DNA of 14,317 nt from Promethearchaeota archaeon (GCA_016839385.1 JAEOUK010000696.1:1-14317), one strand, 5' to 3'; positions 6,994-14,317 are shown, counted from the first letter of the stretch. Numbers and translations are program-made. Notes: generated from the letters alone by a model not told the origin.

Positions 6994-7001
6994 GAATATA
7001 A
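6994..7001 (-). promoter_or_regulatory. TATA box for the eL13 gene
   Basis: TTATATTC on the minus strand lies about 34 bases upstream of the ATG at 6964. This predicts a very short leader and helps reject the longer upstream start. Sequence- and spacing-based. Confidence 0.45.
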
Positions 7002-7045
7002 GCTCCAATATGAATTTTTTGGGAATTCACTGTTGGAAAAAAAAC

Positions 7046-7052
7046 TTATTTA
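7046..7052 (+). promoter_or_regulatory. TATA-like element for the orphan gene at 7079
   Basis: TTATTTA lies about 30 bases before the ATG at 7079, the spacing expected for a near-leaderless archaeal transcript. It supports 7079 over the ATG at 6989. Confidence 0.35.
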
Positions 7053-7078
7053 CCTTATCACTCACATCTGACGATAAG

Positions 7079-7576
7079 ATGGAACATACATATTATGTAT
7101 TTCGCTCACCCGAACACAATGTATCAATCGAAAAAGTGCCAATCTATTTCCAACAGGTTGAACTTCAAGGAAATTCAGAAGTTGGTACAGTAAAATTCGA
7201 ATCCTATAACAAGATGGAAGAGATTTTTGGGCCAGATGCAAAACTGGAAGTATATTGGGAAACCGTTGACCGAGCGATTTACCACCAAGGCAACCGCGTA
7301 CAACAATCTTTCGATATGTATAATGCGATTGAGGTAAACATTACAGAAAAGAAGACCGAATGGAATCGCAGTCACGAAGGAACCTATTGGTTTGGAACTA
7401 GATCCGAAATTAAACAAAAAAGATTCTATAATTCTAATCATATACATTGTATTTTCCTATGTGAACAAACAAGCAGAGTCTTTGAGATGCATTCCACAAT
7501 TATTGCAAATATGTATCCAAATTATAAGGACATAGTGTTAGCAGCCATGAAATCCTTACTTTGTCATGATGTGTAA
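7079..7576 (+). CDS. Uncharacterised 165-residue protein
   Basis: I do not recognise the family. The protein (MEHTYYVFRSPEHNVSIEKV onward) is soluble, with no signal peptide or membrane helix. It is rich in aromatic residues and in alternating hydrophobic patterns that suggest a beta-rich fold. Phrases such as VYWETVDRAIYHQG and EGTYWFGTRSE look like structured strands, and the last third (HIHCIFLCEQTSRVFEMHST) ends in a helix. The frame also has an ATG at 6989 giving 195 residues. I prefer 7079 because a TATA-like element lies about 30 bases upstream and the extra residues have an unlike composition. The gene is divergent from eL13 and convergent with the Trm9-like gene, with six bases between the stops. 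This translation-related context is only a hint at function. Confidence 0.65.
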   Translation: MEHTYYVFRSPEHNVSIEKVPIYFQQVELQGNSEVGTVKFESYNKMEEIFGPDAKLEVYWETVDRAIYHQGNRVQQSFDMYNAIEVNITEKKTEWNRSHEGTYWFGTRSEIKQKRFYNSNHIHCIFLCEQTSRVFEMHSTIIANMYPNYKDIVLAAMKSLLCHDV

Positions 7577-7582
7577 AACACT

Positions 7583-8332
7583 TTATTTCTTTTGTAAACA
7601 TAAAAAGTAGTTATTTCCGGCATTTATTCCTAAATTTTTAATATCTTTTGTGACAATCTCAAATGATTCATCATAGATATTTAACTCATTATAAGTGTAC
7701 AGATGATAAATACGTGGTTTTTTGATGGATGTTCCTCCTTTATTGGTTTTCACCCAGGGGATTAAAACATCATTAATGCCTAATTCAAACTGTTCTGAGG
7801 GTGTACATCCATCAAAAATTTTTTGTGATGAAAATCTTCTATGGAAATTTTTTCGTCTTATTCTATTTTGATTTTTACCGCCATGAACACCCCATAATGT
7901 AAGGACAAATACCCCCTTTTTTTTCAATAATTTTGAAATCTTGTCAAGAACCCTACGTAAATCATGTTTTGAGAGAATATGATGAAAAACTGCTACCGAT
8001 ATAATAGAACTAAAAGTGTTATTACGGAATGGGAGTCGATTTACATCACAGGCTACCCAGTCATATTGTCTATATATGTCAATTTCAGATCGTGCTATCT
8101 CTAATAATTGAAATGAAAGATCGGTTCCAATGTATTTACGCGTGTATCTGGTCAATATTGGTAGGTGTCTTCCATTACCTGCCCCCAAATCACACCATAT
8201 TCCATGAAATCTGCAATTTTGAAAAACTTTTTCTGTTTCAAGGGATTTTATGAATTCTTCAAATGCATTCCACGGATTTCTCCGTTTTTTCGAAAAACAA
8301 TCTGCAAATTCATCATAAAATGACATCCCCAT
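7583..8332 (-). CDS. Trm9/ALKBH8-like tRNA wobble-uridine methyltransferase
   Basis: Class I SAM-dependent methyltransferase. DLGAGNG (48-54) is the SAM-binding motif I. D71 in GTDLS would hold the ribose, and FHHI at about 116-119 is the motif IV/V region. Several traits fit the Trm9 family, which methylates carboxymethyl-uridine at the tRNA wobble position to the mcm5U form: the opening YDEFADCFSKKRRNPW, the HHILSKHDLRR stretch, and the late DVLIPWVKTNKGG followed by RIYHLYTYNEL. In eukaryotes Trm9 needs Trm112; no such gene is seen here. The start is uncertain: ATGs at 8332 and 8326 both fit the family's short N-terminus, while a TTG at 8374 adds 14 unlikely residues. A generic methyltransferase remains possible. 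Confidence 0.75.
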   Translation of the reverse strand: MGMSFYDEFADCFSKKRRNPWNAFEEFIKSLETEKVFQNCRFHGIWCDLGAGNGRHLPILTRYTRKYIGTDLSFQLLEIARSEIDIYRQYDWVACDVNRLPFRNNTFSSIISVAVFHHILSKHDLRRVLDKISKLLKKKGVFVLTLWGVHGGKNQNRIRRKNFHRRFSSQKIFDGCTPSEQFELGINDVLIPWVKTNKGGTSIKKPRIYHLYTYNELNIYDESFEIVTKDIKNLGINAGNNYFLCLQKK

Positions 8333-8381
8333 ATTAAATTTTAATAGATGGTTATACCATATTAGTCTTAACAAACACTAA

Positions 8382-8507
8382 GATTTTCATAGATTACAAG
8401 GGGCGCTAAAAATTCGGATCCATGATAAAACTGCAGAAATATTTCAAGCTCATTTTCCCACGCTAGGCGAGAGAATTCACAACAGAATCTATCTCTATTT
8501 AGAAGAA
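8382..8507 (+). other. In-frame upstream extension of the large helical protein, lacking a standard start
   Basis: The frame of the gene at 8508 is open back to a TAA at 8379 but has no ATG, GTG or TTG in this stretch. The translation from about 8424 (DKTAEIFQAHFPTLGERI and on) looks like real, mixed helical protein that runs smoothly into the annotated part. The true start is therefore probably upstream of 8508. Options are an ATT at 8412 with AAGGGG eight bases before it, or the ATG at 8422, which is out of frame by one base. One extra A in the run at 8427-8430 would bring that ATG into frame. Confidence 0.55.
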
Positions 8508-10883
8508 TTGTTGATAAAACAAGGTATTGATTTAGATGCAGCAATAAATTATCACAACGAAGACTACAAGGAAGTTCTCGCTCGAATCGTCGGGATCTTA
8601 CGAACCGGGTTAAACACACTGGGCATTAGTTTTAACAGACTTGACTCGGAATTTATGAAAGAAAATAGACATTTCAAAAAAGCTACCGAACTTCTTAATT
8701 ACAAGGAATGGGTTTACAAGAAATTAAATAAAACCATTGATGAACTTCTCTTTAGTGAGGTTCTTAAGTATTATATTGATAAAGAAAATTCCATTCTTAG
8801 TCAATTCATCGATATGGGTCTATTTGATGAAGATATATTAGAACGTTTTGATGAAATTGAGGAAAGATATCCCAATTTAGTTGTATATGTAAATTGGGAT
8901 CATAAACTTTCCCAATTATTGCAGCAAAATCTCTATACTAAGGAGAATTTTGATAAGATATTCAAATTTGAAAATCCTGAGGTGGATCTACAAACTCTAT
9001 TTGTGATGTATAATCTTGCTCAAAACCTAGAACTACCCCGAGTTAACATTTCTAGTGCAATTGATTTCCTCATGACAAAAACTAGGCTATGGAGTGCTAT
9101 CAATGAAAATATTTCTGTTTTACGTCCTCTAACTTTGTACGCTGGAACGCAGCTGGCTATACAAAATGGAATTGCTATTGATACATCAGTTTGTTCGGAT
9201 GAACTCTATACACTTATTCATGCAATTGTAAATGTACTGAAAGATCCGATATTCTCGGATCCTTACAAAGTATATTACATTGTCAATACTGCAAAATTAC
9301 TGGGTATTAAATTTAATGAGACGACTATAAATGGCTTGATCTCTCAAGATTACAATAGCTCTTCAAAGGATAATTTGGAATTACATACTACGGATCGATT
9401 AGCCCTAATTTTACTAATATTCAAAGAATTAGGGCATGCAGATGTCCTTACAGATAAAGCAAAATATGCATTACTAGAAATTATTAATGAACGTGCACAA
9501 AACGAGACGGCATTCTGGACTATGGAATCGATTTGGGGCTTATTAAATGTAATGTTGGAAACCAAAACTATAGAAATCCCCACTGTGGGAGATATTCTTG
9601 AGTTTACAATCAGCGAAATGCATGAGCTCGCAGAAGATATCACTCTGGATAATGTGAATAACATCTCGAAGATCTACCTAGGAACCCAAATTATGAAGAT
9701 CATCAGCCATCATTTCAATTCTGATGTGATCAAGGGATTAGAGCAATTCTTGTTTAATGAATTGCGACTTGAGCATAAAACAATTCCAAAAGATATGATC
9801 GAATCCTTAATAAAAGAAGTAGAAAAACCAAAAGGACCTTCCATTAAAGTGAAAGATCTTGGATTAAAAGACAGCTTCGCTTCTGAATTAGAAAAACTTC
9901 AACAGATTCAGGATGAGAAACAAAAAGTAATGGAAGCTATGGGATATATTCCGACTCGAGAACCTAGTGAAACCGGTGAGGATGTGGAAGATGTATTAGA
10001 TAATTCACCTAAATCTATAATCCAATATTTAGTCAATCCCGCTAATATTTCAAAAGTTTTTCTGGATCAAATAAACTTCAATTATGAAGCAATAGTGAAT
10101 CCTCCGGATCATATCTATGATAGTTTGCAGAAGTTTCATGAATATGTTACAGTGGAATTGCTCCTTAAACTAGGACATCATTTCACTAAGAAGCAAGTTT
10201 TAACTTTTACCAAACCATTTTTAAAAGGCAGTGCGTTCGGAGATAAAGATTCTACTGCTCCTGATATAATAAACACCTATTATGGATTGTCAATTTATAG
10301 AGAATACAATATGTTAAAACTACTGGATTTGAATGGAATTCATTACTATTTGATGAAAGAACTGAACAACTTCAATCCTCTCAATCTATATGAAAATGAA
10401 AAATTATTTCTGTCACTGAAATTACTCGAACAGGAGAATATCCGAATTAGTAAATCAGAAAAATTATTGAAAACTATTCTAAATACTGATTTTTCTGAAT
10501 ACCAAGAATTTAATCCGTTGATGGAAACCTCAGGTAGAATTTTAGCATTACACACAATTGGTGATGATTTCAATCGATCCAAATTGGAATCGGAATACAT
10601 GGATTTAGTTATTGCTGAAATAGATGAAGAGGGATGCATAAACAAGACAATAACTGATACAGCAAAAGTTCTCATCACAATGGGATTATTTGGGGCTTAT
10701 GAACGCTATTACGAAATTGGAGAATTAATGATCAATTTCATTCTAGAGAAAGGAGTATATTTTGATCCTGACCAAGCAGAGCGCATTTCTTCATGGGCAA
10801 ATGAAACAATTGAATATGAAATTGAACTTACACGCAGCTATTGGGCATTAATGGCACTAATGGTATTTCATCCTGTAGAATAA
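8508..10883 (+). CDS. Large alpha-helical protein with prenyltransferase/terpene-cyclase-like repeats
   Basis: A 791-residue soluble protein, longer if the upstream extension is real. It is almost wholly helical. Two regions carry repeats like those of alpha/alpha toroid proteins (protein prenyltransferase beta subunits, squalene-hopene cyclases). Residues about 155-420 include LQTLFVMYNLAQNLELPRVN and YIVNTAKLLGIKFNE. Residues about 560-790 include DIINTYYGLSIYREYNML, the clearest match, and ITDTAKVLITMGLFG. A charged, probably coiled-coil linker (about 455-505) joins them. I see no DxDD or QW motif of terpene cyclases and no obvious zinc-binding triad of prenyltransferases, so catalysis is not supported and a scaffold role is possible. 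TTG 8508 is only the first standard start. It is divergent from the Trm9-like gene and is followed closely by the gene at 10925. Confidence 0.75.
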   Translation: MLIKQGIDLDAAINYHNEDYKEVLARIVGILRTGLNTLGISFNRLDSEFMKENRHFKKATELLNYKEWVYKKLNKTIDELLFSEVLKYYIDKENSILSQFIDMGLFDEDILERFDEIEERYPNLVVYVNWDHKLSQLLQQNLYTKENFDKIFKFENPEVDLQTLFVMYNLAQNLELPRVNISSAIDFLMTKTRLWSAINENISVLRPLTLYAGTQLAIQNGIAIDTSVCSDELYTLIHAIVNVLKDPIFSDPYKVYYIVNTAKLLGIKFNETTINGLISQDYNSSSKDNLELHTTDRLALILLIFKELGHADVLTDKAKYALLEIINERAQNETAFWTMESIWGLLNVMLETKTIEIPTVGDILEFTISEMHELAEDITLDNVNNISKIYLGTQIMKIISHHFNSDVIKGLEQFLFNELRLEHKTIPKDMIESLIKEVEKPKGPSIKVKDLGLKDSFASELEKLQQIQDEKQKVMEAMGYIPTREPSETGEDVEDVLDNSPKSIIQYLVNPANISKVFLDQINFNYEAIVNPPDHIYDSLQKFHEYVTVELLLKLGHHFTKKQVLTFTKPFLKGSAFGDKDSTAPDIINTYYGLSIYREYNMLKLLDLNGIHYYLMKELNNFNPLNLYENEKLFLSLKLLEQENIRISKSEKLLKTILNTDFSEYQEFNPLMETSGRILALHTIGDDFNRSKLESEYMDLVIAEIDEEGCINKTITDTAKVLITMGLFGAYERYYEIGELMINFILEKGVYFDPDQAERISSWANETIEYEIELTRSYWALMALMVFHPVE

Positions 10884-10890
10884 TACCAAA

Positions 10891-10902
10891 ATTTTATTTT
10901 TA
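10891..10902 (+). promoter_or_regulatory. T/A-rich stretch: terminator of the helical gene and TATA of the next
   Basis: ATTTTATTTTTA begins eight bases after the stop at 10883 and is centred about 28 bases before the ATG at 10925. Its T runs could end the upstream transcript, and its position fits a TATA box for a near-leaderless downstream gene. Both readings are inference. Confidence 0.35.
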
Positions 10903-10924
10903 TCACTCTTTGAGACTAATTGGA

Positions 10925-11584
10925 ATGGAAGAACGAATTGAATTAGCGAAAAATCTGAAAATTTTGCGTTTTTCTTGTACAAAATGTGGAAAATGCTGTA
11001 GCGATTCCAAAACATTTGTTAATGTTACTTATCAAGACATCATCCGGTTTCATAAAGGTCTAAAAATGGATCTGAAAGAATTGATGGAGGCTATCGGGTT
11101 CTATACCTTCAAGGATGCGAATGTAGAAGAGTATATGACACAAATGGTATATACTCCCATAGAAACGGAACAAGGATTAGCGTATATCGGTCTAATTAAG
11201 GATAAGGACTCTCGATGTGTATTTCTGGATAATGATAACACATGTAAAATTCATCCACATCGACCGAGTGTTTGCCGTTCATTCCCATTTACTTTTCTAA
11301 TGAGTGAAGATGGAGCAAAAATCTCTGGAACGATTGGTTACACAAATAAAGGTACAGAATATTGCCCTGGAATTAAAAAATCCGCTCCAATTATTAAAAA
11401 GAAAAAAATGGGAGAACTGCTTGTTCAAAATCTTGCTGAGATTGCGGCAGATGGAAAAATGGCGGAAGGTTGGAATAATATGGTACGAAATAAACAAATA
11501 CCAGCTAAAGCTGGAAAATATGTCGCAGCTATATTATTAATGGATGAAAAAATTAAAAAAAGTAAAAAAACCTCCGAAAAATAA
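10925..11584 (+). CDS. YkgJ-family cysteine-cluster protein
   Basis: A 219-residue protein with the cysteine pattern of the YkgJ (zinc/iron-chelating) family: CTKCGKCC at 18-25, then CVFLDNDNTCKIHPHRPSVC in the middle and YCPG later. The RPxxCRxFPF stretch after the middle cysteines is typical. Members are presumed to bind zinc or an iron-sulphur cluster; their reaction is not well established. The frame continues upstream to an ATG at 10841 inside the preceding gene. I reject that because the cysteine domain needs only the start at 10925 and a TATA-like element lies just ahead of it. The tail (KIKKSKKTSEK) is lysine-rich. It could be a separate unit or read through from the helical gene. Confidence 0.8.
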   Translation: MEERIELAKNLKILRFSCTKCGKCCSDSKTFVNVTYQDIIRFHKGLKMDLKELMEAIGFYTFKDANVEEYMTQMVYTPIETEQGLAYIGLIKDKDSRCVFLDNDNTCKIHPHRPSVCRSFPFTFLMSEDGAKISGTIGYTNKGTEYCPGIKKSAPIIKKKKMGELLVQNLAEIAADGKMAEGWNNMVRNKQIPAKAGKYVAAILLMDEKIKKSKKTSEK

Positions 11585-11704
11585 TCGATCTTCTAAGAAG
11601 TTTGTGGGAACTCTTCAATAGTATGTTTTGTGTTTCAAAAACTCTTACCCAAAAGAAAACTGTCATTTAAAGATTATTAAATGAATATTTAAGGATTTTA
11701 AATA

Positions 11705-11729
11705 GAAAAACGGAAAAACTTCAAAAAAA
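11705..11729 (-). terminator. T-tract terminator for the HAD gene
   Basis: On the minus strand, runs of seven, five and five T lie 12-36 bases past the HAD stop codon at 11741. This is in the intergenic gap between convergent genes. The pattern is typical of archaeal intrinsic termination. Confidence 0.5.
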
Positions 11730-11740
11730 GAATATAAGCA

Positions 11741-12454
11741 TTATATATCTAAAACTGTAATAATTTCTGATAAAGAACCAATTATAATGCAATCATCAGT
11801 CCTTCCCTTATTCGTATCTAATAATATAGGATTTATACCTGAATTCCTCGCTCCAATCACATCAAAGACATAAGAGTCTCCAACATGATATACCTCTTGA
11901 GGATTTTCTATATGTAATTCTTCTAATGCAATCGAGAATATCTTAGGATTCGGTTTCGCAATTCCTCGTTCACCAGATAAAACAATTGAGGAAAAATATT
12001 GTGTCAAGTTATTATCTTCTAACATTTTGTAACGAAGAGGTACACTTTTTGCTCCAAGATTTGAAACAAGTCCGAGTTTAATTCCTGATTTCAAAAGAGT
12101 AGATAGAGTAGAATACGCATCAGGAAATAAATTATATACGTAATAATCACGTTCGTGGAATTTTTGAGCCAGATTATCCTTTGCTTCTTGAGAAAAAAGC
12201 CCTATTGTTTCCAATAATATTTCATCTCCTTTTCTCCAATCTTTCTCTGTCATCCAACCCGATTTATATTCTTTTTGCTTGAGGAATAGCGTGTAAATAT
12301 ATTCTTCTTGGCGTTGAAATGCAACTGATAAGATTGGATCTGTATTTTGGATATTTTTTCCAAATTTACGAGCTACATCTCCTAAAATCGAATAATTTGG
12401 AGGATCATAATCAAAAAGCGTCCCTCCAAAATCGAATAAAATTGCTTCCACCAT
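11741..12454 (-). CDS. HAD-superfamily hydrolase
   Basis: A 237-residue haloacid dehalogenase-like protein with all four motifs in order: DFGGT (8-12), LVSNLG (S in motif II), KPNPKIF (lysine of motif III) and HVGDSYVFDVIGA (motif IV acidic residues). The nucleophile is D8. The second aspartate of the usual DxDxT is glycine (G10), as in some archaeal and haloacid-dehalogenase-type members, so acid-base catalysis by that residue is absent. A helical cap lies between motifs I and II (subclass I). The substrate cannot be read from sequence; a small phosphate ester or a haloacid-like compound is possible. The ATG at 12454 is firm, with AAATATTT about 22 bases upstream suggesting a leaderless transcript. 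It is divergent from the iron-sulphur gene. Confidence 0.85.
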   Translation of the reverse strand: MVEAILFDFGGTLFDYDPPNYSILGDVARKFGKNIQNTDPILSVAFQRQEEYIYTLFLKQKEYKSGWMTEKDWRKGDEILLETIGLFSQEAKDNLAQKFHERDYYVYNLFPDAYSTLSTLLKSGIKLGLVSNLGAKSVPLRYKMLEDNNLTQYFSSIVLSGERGIAKPNPKIFSIALEELHIENPQEVYHVGDSYVFDVIGARNSGINPILLDTNKGRTDDCIIIGSLSEIITVLDI

Positions 12455-12553
12455 AATAATTCAAAATCTTCTAAATATTTCAAAATTGAGGTATGATTAT
12501 TTTTTTAAACAGAGACCTTTTACAGAATCTTATTGAGATTATAGGTTTTCAGT

Positions 12554-13663
12554 GTGACAGATTATTATCAGATTTCATATGCAGATTTTTCGGAAATTTT
12601 AAAATCCCTAATTCGTGAAAAAGTAGTCGATAAGGTCATAACGGGAGAAGGAAAACGAAATCGATTCCAAATTACTCCTGTGTTAGAATCCGATCCGAAA
12701 AAACTTGAGGAATTTCCCTTATCACAGTTATTTATCTACAACTTTGACCGAATAAACACAGCTTCAAAATATCTTCATAAAAAAGCTGGAGGAGCGCTAA
12801 CAGAAAAAATTGCCATGATTGGACATGCGTGTGATGCTCGAGCTCTCGTTGAATTAGGAAAACGTCTTCAGGTGAATTTAGACAACATTTTTGTGGTTGT
12901 TTTAGAAGACTTAGGTACAATTCAAGCAAGCAATGTTTTGAAATTACTAAAGGAAAATAAAATTAATACTGAAGATGTCGTTGATGAATTTCTTACTGAA
13001 AGTGAATATTCTCTCAAACTAAAAGATAGTACTGTCAAAACATATACTCTCTCAAATGAAATCAATATCAACCAAAATTGTAACAGATGCTATATTAAAA
13101 AAATCGATAAGAATTTTGACCTTGCAGTCACTTGGATCTCAACCGAACCATTCTCTCATGAATTAGTTCTTAGAATTGGGAGTGAGAAGGGTAGACAACT
13201 ATTTTCAAAAATAAATATCAAAAAACTCGAATTACCTAAACAACAAGTTGAAGATCTGATTCAAAAACAAAATGATATTATGGAACTATGTAGAATTCAG
13301 CAAGTACAAGATGTTGGTGAGTTCTTAAGCAGCGATAGAATCCATGAACTCGCAAAATGCACAATGTGTGGGATATGTATTAATTCCTGCCCTGTTTGTT
13401 TTTGTACTGATTGCATTTTGCAGAAACAACGAAAAGAGAAGAATATTGATAACTTAACCTACCAAATGACACGGATAGCACACATCGGTGATTCTTGCGT
13501 GAATTGCGGGAAATGCTCCCAGAATTGCCCAACCAATCTTCCTCTCTCTCTATACTTTTACTCAATGTATGAAAAGGTTAAAGATGAATTCAAATACAGA
13601 ACAGGAATGGATAAAAAACAGCCAATACCGAGATCTTATACCGCGTTAGAACGTAGCGGATAG
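12554..13663 (+). CDS. FdhB/FrhB-like iron-sulphur protein (F420 hydrogenase/dehydrogenase beta subunit family)
   Basis: A 369-residue protein. The middle segment GHACDARALVELGKRLQ (about 91-107) matches the CDxRAxxEL region of the F420-reducing hydrogenase and formate dehydrogenase beta family. Two cysteine clusters near the C-terminus are ferredoxin-like: C269, C272, C275, C279 with an unusual extra C282, C284, C287 (CPVCFCTDC), and C315, C318, C321, C325. A further pair, C176 and C179 (NCNRC), may add a ligand site. Relatives pass electrons between flavin or F420 and partner enzymes such as hydrogenases, formate dehydrogenase or heterodisulfide reductase. No such partner is encoded beside it here. 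The start is GTG at 12554, the only one after an in-frame TAG at 12542, with AGGT seven bases ahead. Its stop abuts that of the sugar kinase gene. Confidence 0.8.
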   Translation: MTDYYQISYADFSEILKSLIREKVVDKVITGEGKRNRFQITPVLESDPKKLEEFPLSQLFIYNFDRINTASKYLHKKAGGALTEKIAMIGHACDARALVELGKRLQVNLDNIFVVVLEDLGTIQASNVLKLLKENKINTEDVVDEFLTESEYSLKLKDSTVKTYTLSNEININQNCNRCYIKKIDKNFDLAVTWISTEPFSHELVLRIGSEKGRQLFSKINIKKLELPKQQVEDLIQKQNDIMELCRIQQVQDVGEFLSSDRIHELAKCTMCGICINSCPVCFCTDCILQKQRKEKNIDNLTYQMTRIAHIGDSCVNCGKCSQNCPTNLPLSLYFYSMYEKVKDEFKYRTGMDKKQPIPRSYTALERSG

Positions 13664-14317
13664 TTACTCTTTATGTTTTTCAATAAATTCTTCTATCTCT
13701 TTTCTTGTATGATCTGTCATAGGTCCAAACTTTGTAACTTTGAGTGCTCCAACTGCATTGGCAAATTTAAGACAGTACTTCAGAGAAGATCCTGATAAAT
13801 ACTCTACCATAAATGCTCCCGCAAAGGAATCTCCAGCTCCAGTAGCATCCACTTCAGGCACTAAGTATGCATCCAATGTGATGATTTCTGAATCCAGTTT
13901 ATCCCGTTCATAGATCAAGGAGCCCTTATCTCCTTTTTTTAACACAATATATTTACATTTCGGAGCTTTCGCGAAAATTTTGTGGCAAATATCGAGTTCT
14001 TCATCACTTCCTGAATCAGCCAACATTAATGCTTCCTTACCACTTGGAAAAATTATAGTTGCAACTTCCATCACGGGTTTGATGATTTTCTTTATAATAT
14101 TAATATCTAGCATCTCAGGTCTAAGATTCGGATCAAAAGATATTTCTACATTAGGATTGGAGTCTATTGCTAATTTTATTGCTCGGTATACTGCATTTTT
14201 CGAATTGTCTGAAATGGATAAGGCAGATCCCATTATATGGAGAGCTTTAACATCCTTGAAATATTCGCGCTTAACATCCTCCTCTTTGGTCTCACCAGCA
14301 GCCCCCCCCATGAAAAT
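13664..14317 (-). CDS. PfkB-family sugar kinase (ribokinase-like), N-terminus cut by window edge
   Basis: The frame is open through the right edge (upstream codons for Ile and Phe precede the Met at 14311). About 217 residues are visible, and roughly 90-100 N-terminal residues should lie outside. DATGAGDSFAGAF is the PfkB signature 2, forming the anion hole, with the catalytic aspartate of GAGD at 13829-13831. SFDPNLRPEM and FPSGKEALM are also typical of the fold. Ribokinase, ketodeoxygluconate kinase and nucleoside kinases share these motifs, so the substrate is open. The general layout fits a ketodeoxygluconate or related kinase. An eight-base C run (14302-14309 region) near the edge is a possible indel site, but the frame continues through it sensibly. 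Confidence 0.85.
   Translation of the reverse strand: MFMGGAAGETKEEDVKREYFKDVKALHIMGSALSISDNSKNAVYRAIKLAIDSNPNVEISFDPNLRPEMLDINIIKKIIKPVMEVATIIFPSGKEALMLADSGSDEELDICHKIFAKAPKCKYIVLKKGDKGSLIYERDKLDSEIITLDAYLVPEVDATGAGDSFAGAFMVEYLSGSSLKYCLKFANAVGALKVTKFGPMTDHTRKEIEEFIEKHKE

Noticed and set aside
8348..8360. ATGGT-TAT-ACCAT inverted repeat upstream of the Trm9-like gene
   Set aside because: Five-base arms are too short to call as an operator without comparison to other sites.
8368..8619. Minus-strand ORF over the 5' end of the large helical gene
   Set aside because: It overlaps the better-supported plus-strand frame, has an irregular composition and no recognisable domain.
11585..11740. Possible RNA gene in the convergent gap
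   Set aside because: No tRNA-like arms, box C/D or stable long stem was seen; the region is AT-rich with T-tracts fitting a terminator.
12493..12618. Short ORF of about 41 codons starting at the ATG after GAGGT before the iron-sulphur gene
   Set aside because: It overlaps the FdhB-like gene out of frame, is rich in Ile/Phe from AT bias, and has no support beyond the chance GAGGT.

Overview
The window looks like a piece of an AT-rich Asgard archaeal genome. The evidence is a cluster of eukaryote-like small-GTPase, roadblock and longin proteins (670-4234 and 5642-6298), a ribosomal protein eL13 homologue, a Trm9-like tRNA wobble-uridine methyltransferase, archaeal TATA-like promoters and T-tract terminators. 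The exact Asgard lineage cannot be told from this window. Genes are packed tightly. Both end genes are cut by the window: a DNA methyltransferase at the left edge and a PfkB sugar kinase at the right edge. No tRNA, rRNA, CRISPR array, insertion sequence or origin was seen.

Layout. 1-594 (-): N-terminal part of an N4/N6 DNA methyltransferase. 670-4234 (+): a Gtr/Rag-like GTPase with a C-terminal roadblock/longin-like region; a zinc-ribbon protein with a long disordered linker and a roadblock domain; and a longin-like protein with a second, degenerate Rag-like GTPase domain and another C-terminal longin/roadblock-like region. 4236-5495 (-): an exported, membrane-anchored transglutaminase-like cysteine protein. 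5642-6298 (+): a longin-like plus winged-helix protein. 6299-6964 (-): eL13 with a long Lys/Pro/Glu linker and an extra C-terminal module. 7079-7576 (+): an orphan protein. 7583-8332 (-): Trm9-like methyltransferase. 8508-10883 (+): a very large helical protein with prenyltransferase/terpene-cyclase-like alpha/alpha repeats. 10925-11584 (+): a YkgJ-type cysteine-cluster protein. 11741-12454 (-): HAD hydrolase. 12554-13663 (+): FdhB/FrhB-like iron-sulphur protein. 13664-14317 (-): PfkB kinase.

The most interesting unit is 670-4234. It holds two paralogous Rag-like GTPase domains, one with canonical motifs and one that has lost switch I and the GGQ motif, beside a stand-alone roadblock protein. 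This resembles a simplified Rag-Ragulator arrangement: an asymmetric GTPase pair plus a roadblock scaffold. The longin-winged-helix protein at 5642 may belong to the same circle. That link is inference from domain content and proximity.

Four convergent gene pairs meet with gaps of 0, 0, 1 and 6 bases, so their T-tract terminators must lie inside the opposing genes, often in lysine-rich C-terminal codons. Two genes (670 and 8508) have abnormal starts. Each would gain a normal ATG start if one A were missing from a short A-run, which may point to assembly indels.
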